Positions 12,339 to 25,385 of a stretch of DNA of 64,000 nucleotides are shown piece by piece. The DNA is from Gymnorhina tibicen (taxonomy: Eukaryota; Chordata; Aves; Passeriformes; Artamidae), in assembly GCA_013399875.1 (NCBI GenBank), contig VXAZ01006790.1:682001-746000 (forward strand), written 5' to 3'. The notes under the pieces are model-generated. The model was not told where the DNA came from, did no database searches, and saw only the letters and a program-made list of their open reading frames with translations. Every line of letters starts with the position of its first letter. Position 1 is the first letter of the stretch. A program made the translations under genes and the position numbers.

Positions 12339-13401
12339 CTGTGGAAAATAAAGCACTAATGCAGACACATCTGCTTGTGTGCTCACTTCTGCCAAACAGT
12401 GTTTACTAGAAGCAGATTTTTTCTTTCAGGTGAGAGATGAAAGTATGGGACAGGTGATGGTATGAAAGCCTGTAATGTTTTTATTAATTTATATTTGCAG
12501 TTGGGTTTGCTTTTTCTCCAGTAGAATATTCATGTATCCTTTGAAATTAATTGGTCTGCTCATCATTAAAACCAGCGGGGATCTCATTTAAGTAAACACC
12601 CAAGAATTAAGCTCGCAAGAAAAGTTCAAGCTCTTCCAAGCATTTGAGAGCAGAATCAGTGCCATGCCTGTCTGTCTGTGTTCCCCTTGGATTGTGTCTT
12701 TCTGGCTTCATTTAGGGGTAATTGCATAAGTAGGAAGAACTACACCTTCACTATCCATCCCCACAGTCTCCAGATCTTCTCTCAGTGATTGCATCTTTAA
12801 GTAGTTTATCCTTTCCACTTCACTTTATTGAGCTAAGTTCACAAAACAAACCCTGTGATTTTCACACTGCATATGTTTAATTCCTAATCTCTTTCCATTT
12901 AGGATTGTATAAACCAGGTCAGAAAAACAAGGCACAATCTTTGGAAATGTTATTTTAAGATAGTTAAACCCTTAATGCTCTTCCATCTGACACTAGGCAG
13001 AATTCACTGTAGAAGTTCAGTAATTAAGTCAAATCACATGCTGTGCTTCAGGGCCAGGAGAGGAGCTTGGCACCAACAGAGCAGAGCTGCCCTCCTGCAT
13101 TTCCTTAGCAGTTCCCACATCACGGCGTCAAAATAACTTTGTACCTCTGTCCAGCCTTCTCTAATCACCTCCCTGATCCCAGGCATCTGCAACAGCATGG
13201 GGGAAAATGGACTTGGCTTAAGGACTTAAAAATAAATAAATCCAAGGAGCTTCTGCTCTGTCTCTGGGACAGGAGCTCTGGCAGACAGCTTGGGATGTCT
13301 GAAAGGTTTGACTGCTCTCGCTCTGTCTTGTGCTGATGGGACAAGGCCAGGGCTTCTCCTAGCTGCAGAGCTCCTTGTGTGGCCAGAGGAGTGGGTGTTA
13401 C

Positions 13402-13495
13402 TGCTCCTGATGTATGTTCTTGTTTCAGAGAGTCTCCTCCTCGCTTTGCCAACCTGAGCAGCAAAGGTGTTTCATCAAAGCTGGTGACAAAATGC
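13402..13495 (-). CDS. Candidate internal exon, unidentified (minus strand, first of a possible chain)
   Basis: On the minus strand, AAGTCAACAG precedes 13495 and a 94-base segment runs to GGAGCA|GTAACA at 13402. The open frame gives about 31 residues beginning H-F-V-T-S-F-D-E-T-P-L-L-L-R-L and ending in phase 0, which fits the phase-0 start at 12338. Both splice signals are only fair. The same DNA has an open plus-strand frame (13379-13567) that also follows an acceptor-like TTTCAG, so orientation is not settled. Confidence 0.17.
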
Positions 13496-14747
13496 CTGTT
13501 GACTTTAATGCTGGGGCTCCTTCCTTGTTGTGTTGACTGTGTGAGACTTTTTTCCCTGATTATATAAAATATGTGCAAATGTTTGCTTTAGATAATGAAA
13601 TGTGTACAACATGAACTTCTGGGACATTACTGCTCACTATTGCTGCAGCAAAATGCTGAGATATGTATAAAAGGCTGCAGTAATTGTTAGAATATTGATG
13701 ATTTCATGGATTAAGAGACCTATATTTGTGAAATTACGGAAGATAATGTATATGTAGACTCCTGACTTTTTCAAAGAAAACCAGTAAGTGGCCAAGCATA
13801 GTTTGTGTATGAAAGTATTTTACACGGAGTTTAAAAGATAGCATTTTCCTGTGGAATGAGGTACAGGTCACTTGTGCATATTTTGAATTACAAGGTAGCA
13901 AGGTTGGTAGGGAGGCATTTCCCTGTTGTTACTGATGTATAACCTGGGCTGGCAGCTCCCCTTAACAACTGGACATAACAGCCCTAAATGGGGTGACTGT
14001 TGCCTGCCTGCGCCAGCTCCTTCTGTTCAGCTGGCTTTGTGCCCACCTAGAAATTGCTCAATAAAAACTATGAGTAAAATATATGAGCCTGGAGTGATCT
14101 TTATAAAATCCCTCCCCAAGTACCTTCTTTATTGTACCTCCAACATTTCCTGTTGTTCATTGGCTCACTAATATTACCTGTGTAGTTTAAGTTAGGGGAA
14201 AAAATGACAGGCTTTTCTCAGTTATAAAGAAGCTGATCAACCTAATTTTCAAATAGATGTGTAAGATGAAAGAATAATAACACAAATTCTGATAGGAACT
14301 TGAAGTTTAATAGTGGCATAGCTAGAAAAAGTCATTGATGAACCAATAATGTTGATAGAGGGAGGGGAAGATGTTGAGTTGTGAGAATGAGCAAGACCTG
14401 AAATTACAGCTACTGTGACATTCTTTTAAAAGAAAAAACAAACCAAACCCAAACAACTGTTAATTTCTTTTGGCTTTAGTAAATATTGTGTGGGTTGTAA
14501 ATGCACACTTCTAGTGCAAAGCCATCTGTAATGCTGTATATTTCAGAATATTTTGGTGAAAGTGTCACCACTGTGACTATTTGATGCCATTTGGTATAGG
14601 TGTGCTGAAAACCTGGGGTTTGGTGGCTTTTGCTGTTGGTTGGTTGGTTTTTTGTTTGTGTTTCTGTTTCGATGTTGTTTTCTATTTTCTGTTTCTAGCT
14701 TTAGATTTTGATGGAGAAAGGCTCATGACTGGGCTCACTTTTTCCAG

Positions 14748-14819
14748 GTACATCTGAGGAAGACTGGTTGGCTCTGACTCAAAGCGAGCATAAGGACAAG
14801 AGCAGTTCAGCACAGCTGG
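14748..14819 (+). CDS. Candidate internal exon, unidentified, acidic
   Basis: A textbook acceptor (CTCACTTTTTCCAG, ending at 14747) precedes an open plus-strand frame giving T-S-E-E-D-W-L-A-L-T-Q-S-E-H-K-D-K-S-S-S. The first plausible donor is CTGG|GTGCGG at 14820. The frame remains open to about 14953, so the 3' end is uncertain. The hydrophilic, acidic-to-basic sequence looks like a linker region of an intracellular protein. I do not recognise it, and no phase-compatible neighbour was established. Confidence 0.2.
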
Positions 14820-15492
14820 GTGCGGGAGTGGGAAGCCAAAGCCCGGAAATAGCCCTTGGTGGTGTCCTGGCAGGCAGGAGCGTGAATCTGATGACTCCCA
14901 GGCAGGGTGGGAGGGTGCTGCAGCATCTTTGTTGTATGACATTGGAGAAACCTTGAGCTGATCTCATTTTCTCTGCCAAAAAGTGGTTTATTAAAGGCAC
15001 TTTTGTATTGCAGCTTCTTGCGATTCCGATAGAAAAGTCCTGTAATTGAAATGAAACAACTTTGGTCTGTATCCTGAATACATCTGTTTGATACTGTTTG
15101 AAAAAAAGTGGGGGGAGGGGGAAGAAGTGTTAGGAGAGAAAATTAGAGAAAAACTAATTAAATGCATTGCTTTGTATTTTTTATGATCTCACTTTGGAAA
15201 AAATGTATATTAAATACTTTTCATTACTGCCCTCTTCTCTCCTGCTCTCCTCTATTTAATTTCAAAGGTGCAAGTATTTTATGAGAGCAGATTTTAAAAT
15301 ATTTTTTCAATGCTTTGAGATAATTCTAAATAGTCATCTTTTCTACCAGTTGACTGGACTCTAATTTTCTTGAATGCAAATTCTGATTAGAGCATTCAGA
15401 TATATGAAAGGCCCGAGATGTATTTAAGCAACAGACTCCGGCTTAATTTTATTTGCCTCTCAACCTCTTAAAAATATCCAGTATCTGATAAA

Positions 15493-15530
15493 TACTGGGA
15501 ATTCCTTTGAGGGAACAGAAATTCCCAGTA
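15493..15530. repeat. Inverted repeat, perfect 11-bp arms, 16-base loop
   Basis: TACTGGGAATT (15493-15503) and AATTCCCAGTA (15520-15530) are exact reverse complements. The flanks do not extend the pairing, so the stem is short for a microRNA precursor. Nothing else suggests transcription. Confidence 0.85.
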
Positions 15531-18500
15531 CCTGTTCAGCATTTCTGGACACATCTCAGCAGCCTGATGCCTGGGGTTCAAGCAGCCAAATGTTTGGCAA
15601 AGGAGACAGATCCCTCTTGCTCTGTCCAGTACTTCTTAATACTTGTGTCTTTTTGGTCTCACGGAAAAGCAACAGAGTACACACGCAGGCAGTTCAACGT
15701 GGAAAGCAAATGTGGAGAAATTTGCCATTTTCCATGATGATTTAAAAGCTGTAAAGCTGTGATAAAGTCATTATTGCTGTTCTTTGCATGTAATGTTTGT
15801 TGGCAAGGAAATGTTCTTGTTCCCTACAGATTGCTCCCAAACTCCTGACGCACCTTCAGCCCAGATGCTCGTATCTGTAGTCCCACAGGAACACAGGTCT
15901 CAGAGTTGTTAAAGGGTTAGAGAGTAAAAAGGAATAATAGTAAAAAACTGAAACAACACCTCCGCCCCCCAAAAAAAACCCCAAACAACCCACCCCCCCA
16001 AAATCAACAGGATGTTTATATAGGAAACACAGTGAGAAGCACAAGAACTCATCAGCTCCTTTATTCTTGTCTTGTTGGGCTGGAGAAGTGGACAATTTGC
16101 CCTTTTCCTTGTGAGTGGAATCTGAGTGGATTCTCATCTCAGGGTGAGCTCTGCTCTACCCTCCTGGGGGGAATATCTTTTGCTTTGACCAATTCTGCTC
16201 TTCGCAGGTTGCTCACATGGCCTTGGGTTTTTGTTTGGTTTTGATTTTCTTTCTGTTTCATTTAATCTGTTTATGCTTTTAATTCAAAATCTACCCATGG
16301 AGTTTAGGGTGTGTAGCATTTATATAAGGTAGTTTAAAATTATAGCACTTTCTGTTTTTCCCTCCCCCCAGATCCCTCAGTAATTATAAGAAGGATAGAT
16401 TATTTTATCTACAGCTTTTCCAGGCACAGTAATTTAGTCAAGAAGGTCACCTCTTTGCTCCTATTCAAAAATCTGGTTTTGCGACTTTTAACATTGTATA
16501 TTCCTGTGGGTATTAGCCTAGTAAAAGAAATGCAGGTAAAATTGCAATGATTTTGTGGAGGTCTGCTAAAGATGGAGGAGTTTAATTGTTAACTGTTATT
16601 AAGATAACAACTGTTTTACATTAATATACCTTATTGACAATTTACAAATAAATCAGTCTGGAAGTAAGATCTTAGCAGGCTACATAGCAGGTTTAAAGTA
16701 AATATTCCTGGAAATTCACTGTGTGAGCACAATCCCACTCATCCCTGACACAGAACTTTAAAACACATGCTGGTGTTTTACATTCCTGTCTTCTATTACT
16801 AAATAATGAACACATAGACACAGTGCACCTCATAAGAAGATTTTTTTAGTGGGCTGTAGAGAATCACTGACAATTCTGGCTGGATTACATACATCGACTT
16901 TTTATCTGACTTTTTATTTTTCATGTCTATCTGAATGCAGTTTCTTTGGAACACAGTTGGGATGAATTCTGGACTGGATGACAGACATTTTCAGTTCAGA
17001 AGATAGGTATTAGTCAACTTTGGGCAAATAAACCAAGAACAGAATTTTGCTTTTGGGTGGAGGATGGCACAGTTCTCTCACTCTAGTTTATGCACACTTC
17101 CTTTGAGTTTCCTGCCAAGCTTAGAAACAGGTTTGGATGTAGCACAGATCTCACTCTTTGTTGGAATGTGAAAGGATAGCTTTGGGCAGTAGAGTTTGTA
17201 TCAAATCACACATAGCCTGTCTGTGTCAGCGTTAAACTACGGCTGCTGTTTTCTGTCCTGCCAACAGCACAAATCCAGCATAAAATCCATTTCACCTATG
17301 TCTTCATATCTGAGCTAGCCTAGGCTTGAGCTCCAGCAGTGATTTGGTAGCATGCAAGTTTGGCATCCATAAACATGGACAAATGCATCTTGGGCATCCC
17401 CTTTGGATGACTGGGATCTGGGGTGCCATCCCTGGCTTAAGAGTGTGCAAGGCAATAAAGTAGAGGGTTGATTTCTGAGAAGCAGAGGAGGAGGGCTCGA
17501 AATACAAGCTTTGTCCTTAAAAGGCTCTGGCCCTCATGAACTGTAGCTCACCTTCATCTGTGCTGTGGCCAGCTATCCCCTGTGATGAAATCATAAAAGA
17601 TGGGATTTTTTTTTCTGGGAGCTGGGAAAGGATTTTGTCTTAGAGACCCATAATTACATGATTTTATGTTCATATCTTACATGCTTTCAATTTTAATAAG
17701 TTTTGGAGGCTGTATCAGTGAGTCCTTAAGAAGGCTTTGTCACACTGTTGGATGAGAGGCAAGTGCAAGGGGAAATAGTATGAGCTACTGAGGTAAGATG
17801 GGGTGGGTGAGAATGGGTTGGGGGAGTTGATGGTGTTAACTGTCATCAGCAAGTTGGGAAATTACAAGAAAACCTACAACCATTTGTATATTTTTTCAAT
17901 CATTGTTATTCTTGCATCGGAATAGAAAAGGGCCAGTGTATTCTTTAGAGCTGTTGTAAAGGGGAATTAAAAAGACTACAGCAGGTATTTTTACAGAGAA
18001 GAGTGTGGAGATGCCAGGAAAGAGCCGGCTGTGACCTGGCTGAGTATTAAGCAGAGTTACAGCACCTCAAGGGAGACAGGAGGTAAAGGTCTGGTCATAG
18101 GTTTATCCAGAGGGACACTTTCCCCGGAGAGGGAGCTGCACCTGGGAACACCCTGACGGCTTAGCTGGCTGATACCAGTGCAGCATGCTAATGGGCTCAT
18201 GCTTTAATTCCCAAGGAATTTGAATTCCACTGTACTTAATTTTTAGTTGCTATCAATGCCATAATTTGAAGCAACCTGAACTGGTTATTTTACAGTATAG
18301 TTTCATATATTTGATTTAGATTATTATTTAAAGTTTAATCTATCTGATTTAGTCTCTCACAGTAAAAATCAACATTTAGAAAAGGATGCAGTTCAAGGGG
18401 AAGCTTGTAGTTCCTACTCAGTCATGGCTCTGGTATCTGTTCTTATGGCTATTAAATACTGCTTCATCCCTCTGACTGATAAAAGCATTTTGGACTTTCC

Positions 18501-20892
18501 CTTAGACCTATGTTCTTTTTTCCTCTCCAATGTTTATTTGTTCCTCTAAGCTTTCTACTTTTAGTATTTTTTCTTCTATTGTGTAAGTCAGCTTTCCCCA
18601 AATCCTGGATTTGTGGGGATGGGCAGACATGTAAAGCTGGCTGTGTATCTGGCTTCAAAAACCAAAAAAGGAAAAATTACTGAACAGTTCAGCTGGGAAA
18701 TAAAAGAAATGTATGTTTGGGCAGTTCTTTTTCTTTTCCAGTTCAGGGGAAATCTGACATGTAGCAATATTCAGTAACCACACTATTCCCTATTGCTTCC
18801 CATATTGCTTATGTAGAGATTTAAAGGAAAACCCAAAAGAATGAAGGAATATGAGAAAAGTAAGAAGCAGGATAATTTTATTTTTCTCTGTGATCTTAGG
18901 GCTGTTAAAAAATCCACCACACCGGGGCAGCAGTCAGCAAGCATAGGTTGTCTGAGCTCCTGCTCCTGTCTCCAGTGTGGAATATTTGGCATTCTGGAGG
19001 AGACCAGCAATTGATTTTGATTGTCTGTGTGGTTTATTCTGAGGCACACTCATCTTCTGATCTGGATTAAGTAGCAGTTGCTAACTGCTTGGGTTGGTGT
19101 GTATGAAGAGGAAAAAAGATAAAGAAATGTGTTACCAGCTGGTGCTCCTGTCAGCCTCTCTGTCTCCAGTGTTCTCATACAGGTTGTGAGAAGCATTTTA
19201 TGGATATGCACGTGGTAAATTGAACATGTCTGCTTATCTGCCAATGGGAGCTCTATGTTTTAAGTTCTCCTATTTCCTCCTCCTTTAGATTGCTGATGTA
19301 GAAAAGGTAATTTTCCCACTGTAACCTGTGGTTAGAAGGGGTTTTACAGGCATTACAGGCTAGCTCCATTTCCACTCCCCCAAGGTTCATATTGAATGTA
19401 AAGTCCCTCTCTTGGTGACAGCTGTGAGATTTTGTGACTGTTTAGAGTACATGGTAGGAACCTGGAAGATGGTTAATGCACTGTGGGCTCCAGAGGCTCC
19501 TTCCATTGCTTTTGCTCTTCATCAAGTCCCAAACCTCACTGAGGATGGGCCAGGGTATGAGTGAAAGTGTTTGTGTGTATTATTTCGTGTGGGTTTTAAA
19601 TGGTGTTAGCCATTTCTGATAGCCTAACTGATAAAGTGTTTGGTTTTTTGAGATTAATCAATCATTTTGATCTTTTTAGAACTGATTTTACTGGACTAAA
19701 GGAAATCTTGTTTCCAAAAAAAAAGAGCCGACAACAGAAAATCCAGCTTGTCACAGTGTAGTAGATGTCTTAATACAAGGATGGCTTCTGTAATATTATT
19801 TAAACTACTTAAAATAAATAAGTGCGTGAGAAAAGCAAAAGTATTAGGTGAAGTATTTTGCAGCATGTGCTTTCTGGCTTAATCATGCCTATCCAGGCTC
19901 TTGAACAGGCTGCTGGGATTTACATGTGAATTGAGGGAATTCATTATGTACCTAATGACTCTTTCAGGTTTGGGTCCTTGTATTTTAAAGCAGTTGTTAT
20001 CCTCTGTAGATCTATAGTGTTGATTTAAACTATTGTGTGACAAATCCCATTAAGGTGATGAGTTTGTTATAATCTGTAATAAATCCTTTTGGAAACGTCG
20101 TGATTATCCCTGATGTTTTCTCAGCCGATAGATTCTATCATGCAGAGAAAGTAAATTAGTCTGATGAGGGAGGGAAAATGAGTAAGAATCTGAAAGTCAC
20201 GTGTACAGTTAAACACGCTTAGAGTGTCTAAAGAAGGAATACGAGTATCTTTTGAATGATGAAATTCCATCAAGGCTATTAATAACCACAGGGAAATGAA
20301 CTTACTCTTCTTTTTGCTGTTTTGGAAAGGCAGCACTAGATGTGCTGCTGGTTTTAGTCCCCTGTGCACATTCTCCTGATATGGAGGGCAGTGTATATCA
20401 GTGGCCTGAAATGGTCACTTACGGTCTGGGCCCCTCACGTTGAGAAACACAGACCATCAAATATCTACACCTAAAAAAATCCTGATTTTTGTACATACAC
20501 GTTGTGTATGTGGCAAGGAGCCAGTAAAAAATCTGACCTAGGAGAACTGAAGCATCTGGCTACAACATTGTTGAGAAAAATGCAGCACAAACATGGGAAA
20601 AATGTAGTAATGTAGATAAATTAATTAATCTCTGCATGCCTTGGTAAGAGGCCCAATTTATTTGTAATAAATCTTGGAGCTTTTTCAAGATGGAAGCTCT
20701 TTTGAACTGTCAGCTTGTATGTATGTCTGACAAAACCTATAATTAGATTGGCATACTGAGTAGGTTCTGGCCTCACGATATTGAGAATGTGCAGGGGTTT
20801 CACCAGACTGAGGATGGAATAATGGTTCTATTGAAGTCAATAATATATGTATATAAACATTAGTAGGGTTAGTATTTTGTCTAAAAGTATTG

Positions 20893-21565
20893 TGGTGGTT
20901 TAGGCCAAATTCAGGGAAATGTCTAAAAAACGTCTCCTCAAAGGAAGGCAGGTTACAACCCACCCCTCCTCCCAACCGGCTTCGGGAAAAAAACAAATTT
21001 TCCTTGGAGGAAAGTGAAGGAGAAAATAAAAACCATTTATTTAACAAACACACAGGAAAATAATAATAATAATAATGCTAAATAATAAAATCTCTCACTC
21101 TGGAGAGAAAACCTGAAAGATTTTAGAGTCCTTCTGTGGCTGCAGTCTCTCTCCTCCTCCTCGGAGCTGGGTCGGCGTGGGGGGCCCCCCTCCCGGCCGG
21201 TGGAAGGTCCCCCGGTGGGGTTCTGATGTTCTGGTGTTCTGAACAAGTCCAGAAGAGAAGAAGGGAAAAAAACCCGAAGTCCCAGAAAAAAAACCTCAAC
21301 TCTCCGTCTCTCTCCGAAGAAGCAGAGTCGAAAAGCTGACTGAAAAGCAAGAAGAAGTGCCTCCTCTGCTCCGCCGCAGAAGTAGCTAATCTCTGTGTCC
21401 TTGAAGCACAAACTGTTTTGAAAAGTTCGCTCAGTTTTTTTTCTCTGTCTCTTGCATCCAGTTTTAAAGGCATAGAAAGGCAGAAAGGCTCAGGAATCGT
21501 GTCTGGGGATAGAGCAGTGATAGGGGATACAACAGCATAAAGTCACCCCAAGACAGTATGTAACA
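20893..21565 (-). mobile_element. Solo long terminal repeat of a songbird endogenous retrovirus
   Basis: Read on the minus strand the element starts TGTTACATACTG and ends ACCACCA, with the TG...CA ends of a retroviral LTR. A TTTAAAA TATA-like box lies at about 21463-21469 and an AATAAA poly(A) signal at 21036-21041, in the right order for U3-R-U5. The middle is GC-rich and CpG-containing (21165-21225), unlike all the surrounding DNA, and an (AAT) run at 21059-21077 lies inside. Flanking hexamers GTATTG (20887-20892) and GAATTG (21566-21571) match at five of six bases. That suggests a 6-bp target duplication, typical of class II (ERVK-like) insertions. No gag, pol or env sequence lies on either side, so this is a solo LTR left by recombination. 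Family assignment comes from recognition, not a database search. Confidence 0.8.
21059..21077. repeat. (AAT)n microsatellite inside the LTR
   Basis: About six AAT/TAA units lie between the LTR poly(A) signal and its R region. The run may vary in length among copies of this LTR family. Confidence 0.8.
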
Positions 21566-21571
21566 GAATTG

Positions 21572-22095
21572 GCTACTAGTAGCTGGCTCTGTGTATCAAA
21601 ATTAATTTAAATATTATATTATTGTTTAGGTGACTTGCAAATCTTGTAATAAGTAAGGATGAGTTATCCATTCCTATTTTATCTTCCTCAAATAATTAAG
21701 GGGAGAATGTTTTCTCAAAAAAACCAAATCCAGTGTCTACACACATTGTAGAGATTGATTATCATCCCTCTGTGTGTACTTTATGTGTAGGTAAAATATA
21801 TGTAGGTGCATATGTATGTGTATGCTTTTTAAATATGTACAGGTCTCCTGCTCAACTTTTAACCTTCAGCTCCATAGTTTAGTTTACATGTCCCTGAACT
21901 ATTTGCACAAATATTTTATACTTACAGGCCTACCTACATATCAACCTGCTTTGTTCTGCATGTGTCAAACCCTTAAATGTAATGTTTTAGTAATGCTGCT
22001 TTAAGTGGTCCTCACTGCTTTAAAGCCAGAACTGTCAGCAAACTGCAGGTACATTCCAGTGTCCAAGTTCCAAAGTACTCGTTCTTTCTACTAAG
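21572..22095. other. AT-rich sequence between LTR and CR1
   Basis: There is no gene or repeat family here. A TGTA/TATG-rich patch at about 21770-21835 is low complexity. The 62-codon frame at 21816-22004 runs through it and is not credible as a gene. Confidence 0.6.
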
Positions 22096-22236
22096 TCATA
22101 GAGTCCTGGAATGGTGTGGGTTGGAAAGGATCATCTCGTTCCACCCACTGCCATTGGTGGGGGCACCTTCCACTAGACCAGGTTGCTCAGAGCCTGGTCT
22201 GAGATAGCCTTCAACGCTTCCAGGGATGAGGCATCC
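22096..22236 (-). mobile_element. CR1 LINE 3' end fragment, 5'-truncated
   Basis: About 141 bases of CR1 in reverse orientation, starting at its tail ('tcatagagtcctgg', 'ggttggaaagg') and running through the 'cccactgccat' and 'ggcaccttccactagaccaggttgctc' words to a break near 22236. Only untranslated tail sequence is kept. An AT-rich stretch (ATATATAAAATAAATATAA) lies immediately beyond the break. Confidence 0.88.
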
Positions 22237-25200
22237 ATAAAATAAAATATATATAAAATAAATATAATGGGGTTTTTGTTCCAATGAGAATAAATCAGAC
22301 AGAAAAATATCTCTGCCATGCAAAGATTATACAACATTTTAGTCTTTAATTTTCTCCTGCTTTAAGTCTTAAGTGGTGACCTCCAGACTGTGTGATGAGC
22401 AATGAACAGGGCATAGAATAGTCATTGTACTGTATAATATTTTTTTCCTTTGAATTTTATGTATTGGAAGCAGGGCTGTGTGTAGAAGGGCATGGGGTTA
22501 ATGTGTGTTTTCCAGGATGGCAGTGGTTTAAAGGAGGGAGTGGGAGAGATGAGTGAGGAAAGGCTGAAGAGGTGCATGGATGGTTTAATGTTATTTTTAA
22601 AGTTGAGTCGTGAAGGGAAAGTCTGTTGTTTCTGTAATCTGCCTATTAATTGTTTTCACTGTTTGTTTGGAGATTCACCAGCAGTAGGTGGGAAATGCCA
22701 AATAATCCAAATAATGAAAACATCCTCTTGAAATAATGTTATTTCTAGTGGGGCTCTGGCCAAAGTCTTCTACCCAGCTCCTGTTGCACACCCCCACCGA
22801 GTGCTCTGGAGCTGGGAAATCCTGTAGAAACTTGCGTTGTGCAGAGAAGTGTTCCAAAGTCCAGCTGGTTCTAAGATCGAAGCAAAGGCTGCAATTTAAA
22901 CCAGTAAAAGAATACTCTTACTGAATGTCCTCCTATTCATTGCATTACTCTTAAATGTCTTAGAAATAGATCCAAAGCTTCAGAAAATTCCTCTGTGAAG
23001 TTCCTTCAGGTTTTTTGCGGACTTTGTCAGAGGATCTTTACTGTCTAGTTTTGAAATTTGGTGTCTATTACCACTGATGTTTTCATTTAATTTTTTTATT
23101 AGTTTTTCCTTTTGACAAGGTAGCAGTTCTGTGCCTGGGGCTCTCTAGGTGTTTTCATAGCATGCTTTCTCCAGCATAAGTCAGCAGATACCAGCAACTT
23201 TTGATACAGCTAGTCCTCTTTAAAAAGTTATTAAGTTTGTGTGTATTAGATTGTATTTTGCCAAACAAAACCTCCAGGATTCTGTGCATATTGAAGTGAT
23301 GCTAAATACTGATAATTTGGGAGGAGCTGTCATTCTGCTGTATTGTATATTGCAGCTTCTTAAGAAAAAAAATTATTTCTTAACTATGTTCACAATACTT
23401 AGTCAAGCGTTTTTCCTCCTCTCTTAATTTTAGGAGGCAATATCTTTCATGTACCTTCTCTCCTCTCTCGGGTTCTCACTTTCTCTCTCACATAGTATTT
23501 AATTTCTATAGCCTTCCATTTGCAATTATTGGGAATCTCCTAGAGAAACAAATGGCCAAGATTACCAGAGCGATAGGCAGCACTTTCCCAAGATTATTTC
23601 TTTTTCCCCAATTTGCTCTGATTATTACAGCAGTTTCTTAAGTCATCTGACCAAAATTTCCCAGTCATTTGAGAGGAAGAGGCAAGATATCGGGAGAAAA
23701 ACTGATCTGTCCTTGAAGATGCCTGTTCGGAAGCCTTTAAAACATGGAGTTTTACTCATCAGGCTTTCAATTTATCAATTAAAACCTCCCAAATTGACTT
23801 CTGAGTGTTTGTTTCTAAACTAATCTCAAAACACTTACGCAAAATTTCCAAGCATCTTCCAGTCTGCCCCATGGAAGGGCAGGTGGTTCATCATCACTGC
23901 TCTCTAGGAGAAGAGTTCTGCCTCTGAACCCTTTTTTGTGTCACTGCTAATTACCAGCAACCCTCACACCCACTCAAGGCTGACTAGTGTGCTGAGGATG
24001 CTTCTTACAGCAGTGAGCTGCTGGGAGCACCTCTTAAGTGGGGGGTTATTTCCTTTGGTGCCATTATGTTTCATTAAAAGACTTCAGATAATCTGAAATG
24101 CAGAAATATGCTCCATTAGGTAAATGGTGAGTTTGTGACCTTTGTGTCTCTCGGTTCTCCAGAGTTATTTATTCCAGCCACGCTAATAGGTTTGCAAGGC
24201 CTGATGCTCTGAATTGCATTTGAAATTTTTCATGTTAATAAATTTGGCTTGTGTATGAGGACAAACTTTAGGAATTTAGGTGTTCACTTTTTTCCAGATT
24301 TAGATGACTAGTGTGATTGTTATGAGTCTGGCCCATGGCAAAACTACTGTTAATCTTTAAAACTTACAAAATATTTAGATTCATAAGTGTGAGTTTATGG
24401 ATTGTCTGTTGATATTTATCTATTCATTTTTAAGGAAGTGCTTCCTTTTTTTTACCATCTATCCATAAAACATAACCGTGCAATGGGAGTTTCAGGCAGC
24501 TTGAACATGTCCCTGTTTTAAGTTAAATAATAAACGTGATGGTCTATTTGCTTGTGTAAATATGGATCTGGTAGGGGGACAGAATTGCCCTCCAGGGACG
24601 TCTGGTGTCGTGTGAGGTTCTCCAGCTCATGGTTTGAGGCTCATCCTGGGCCTTGGCTGCTGAAGACTCTGCCGTGTTCTACGAGTCAGCGACTGGGTGC
24701 TGTTCTTGGATCTGATCCAGCTGGGGTGGAACCCCTGGAGAAAAAATATTGCTTGGGAGAGCAGAGAGCTCTCAGAGACCTATGAGATGTGACAGCATTC
24801 TGCTTAGCTGATAAATTGCAGTGTAGCAGGAAGGATGCTACAATGAGTATTGATTTCTTTTGTGCATAGAACTCATTTTGCTCCAGCTTGTGAATTGCCT
24901 TCATGAGCTGACAATCCATTAAGGATCACTTTGTGTGTCTCTTCCTTCATTATTGCTTCTTTTACTGCTTTCTGCTTTACTGCCTTTAAAATACATTGTC
25001 AAGACAAAAATAAAATAGGTACAGGAGAAACTCTAATAGGAGCAAAGCAATTTGGCTCTTGGTAAATTACTTTATTGCAAAAAATATTTTACTAGGGGAC
25101 AATCTACAAAGACAATTTCAAGGAGCTAAACATATTATATTAAAATTATTTTATAGTAGGGTAACTCACCTAATGATCGCAATTTTGTGTCATGAAATGC

Positions 25201-25385
25201 ACCTTTTATTGTAAGATTTTATTTTTTTTCTAAGTCTGAAGACCAGTTTTATGTGAACATAATTTAGTCTTGTCCATTCTGCATGGCCAGTTGGTGCCTC
25301 ATATTTTGAATATGTGCCAATAATACCTTCACAGATGCAATGCTTGGTTTTTTTCATGTCCTGGAGGGTTGTTGCTTTTTATTCA

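Larger units (their letters stand above)
11422..20892. other. Mostly non-coding sequence between exon candidates and the LTR
   Basis: Apart from the exon candidates at 12.3, 13.4 and 14.7 kb and the inverted repeat at 15493, I see no gene, RNA gene or retrotransposon. The longer open frames at 15507-16244, 17304-17507 and 18464-19244 overlap on opposite strands or lack splice sites and look like chance. A C/A-rich stretch at 15960-16005 is low complexity. Confidence 0.5.

Noticed and set aside
11961..12395. 144-codon minus-strand frame taken as a single gene
   Set aside because: Only its first part, after a good acceptor, looks coding-like; the rest is Cys/Leu-rich and reads like intron. Only the first part is listed, as an exon candidate.
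21037..21473. Overlapping open frames of 67-124 codons
   Set aside because: They fall inside the solo LTR, which is non-coding; openness follows from its GC-rich core.
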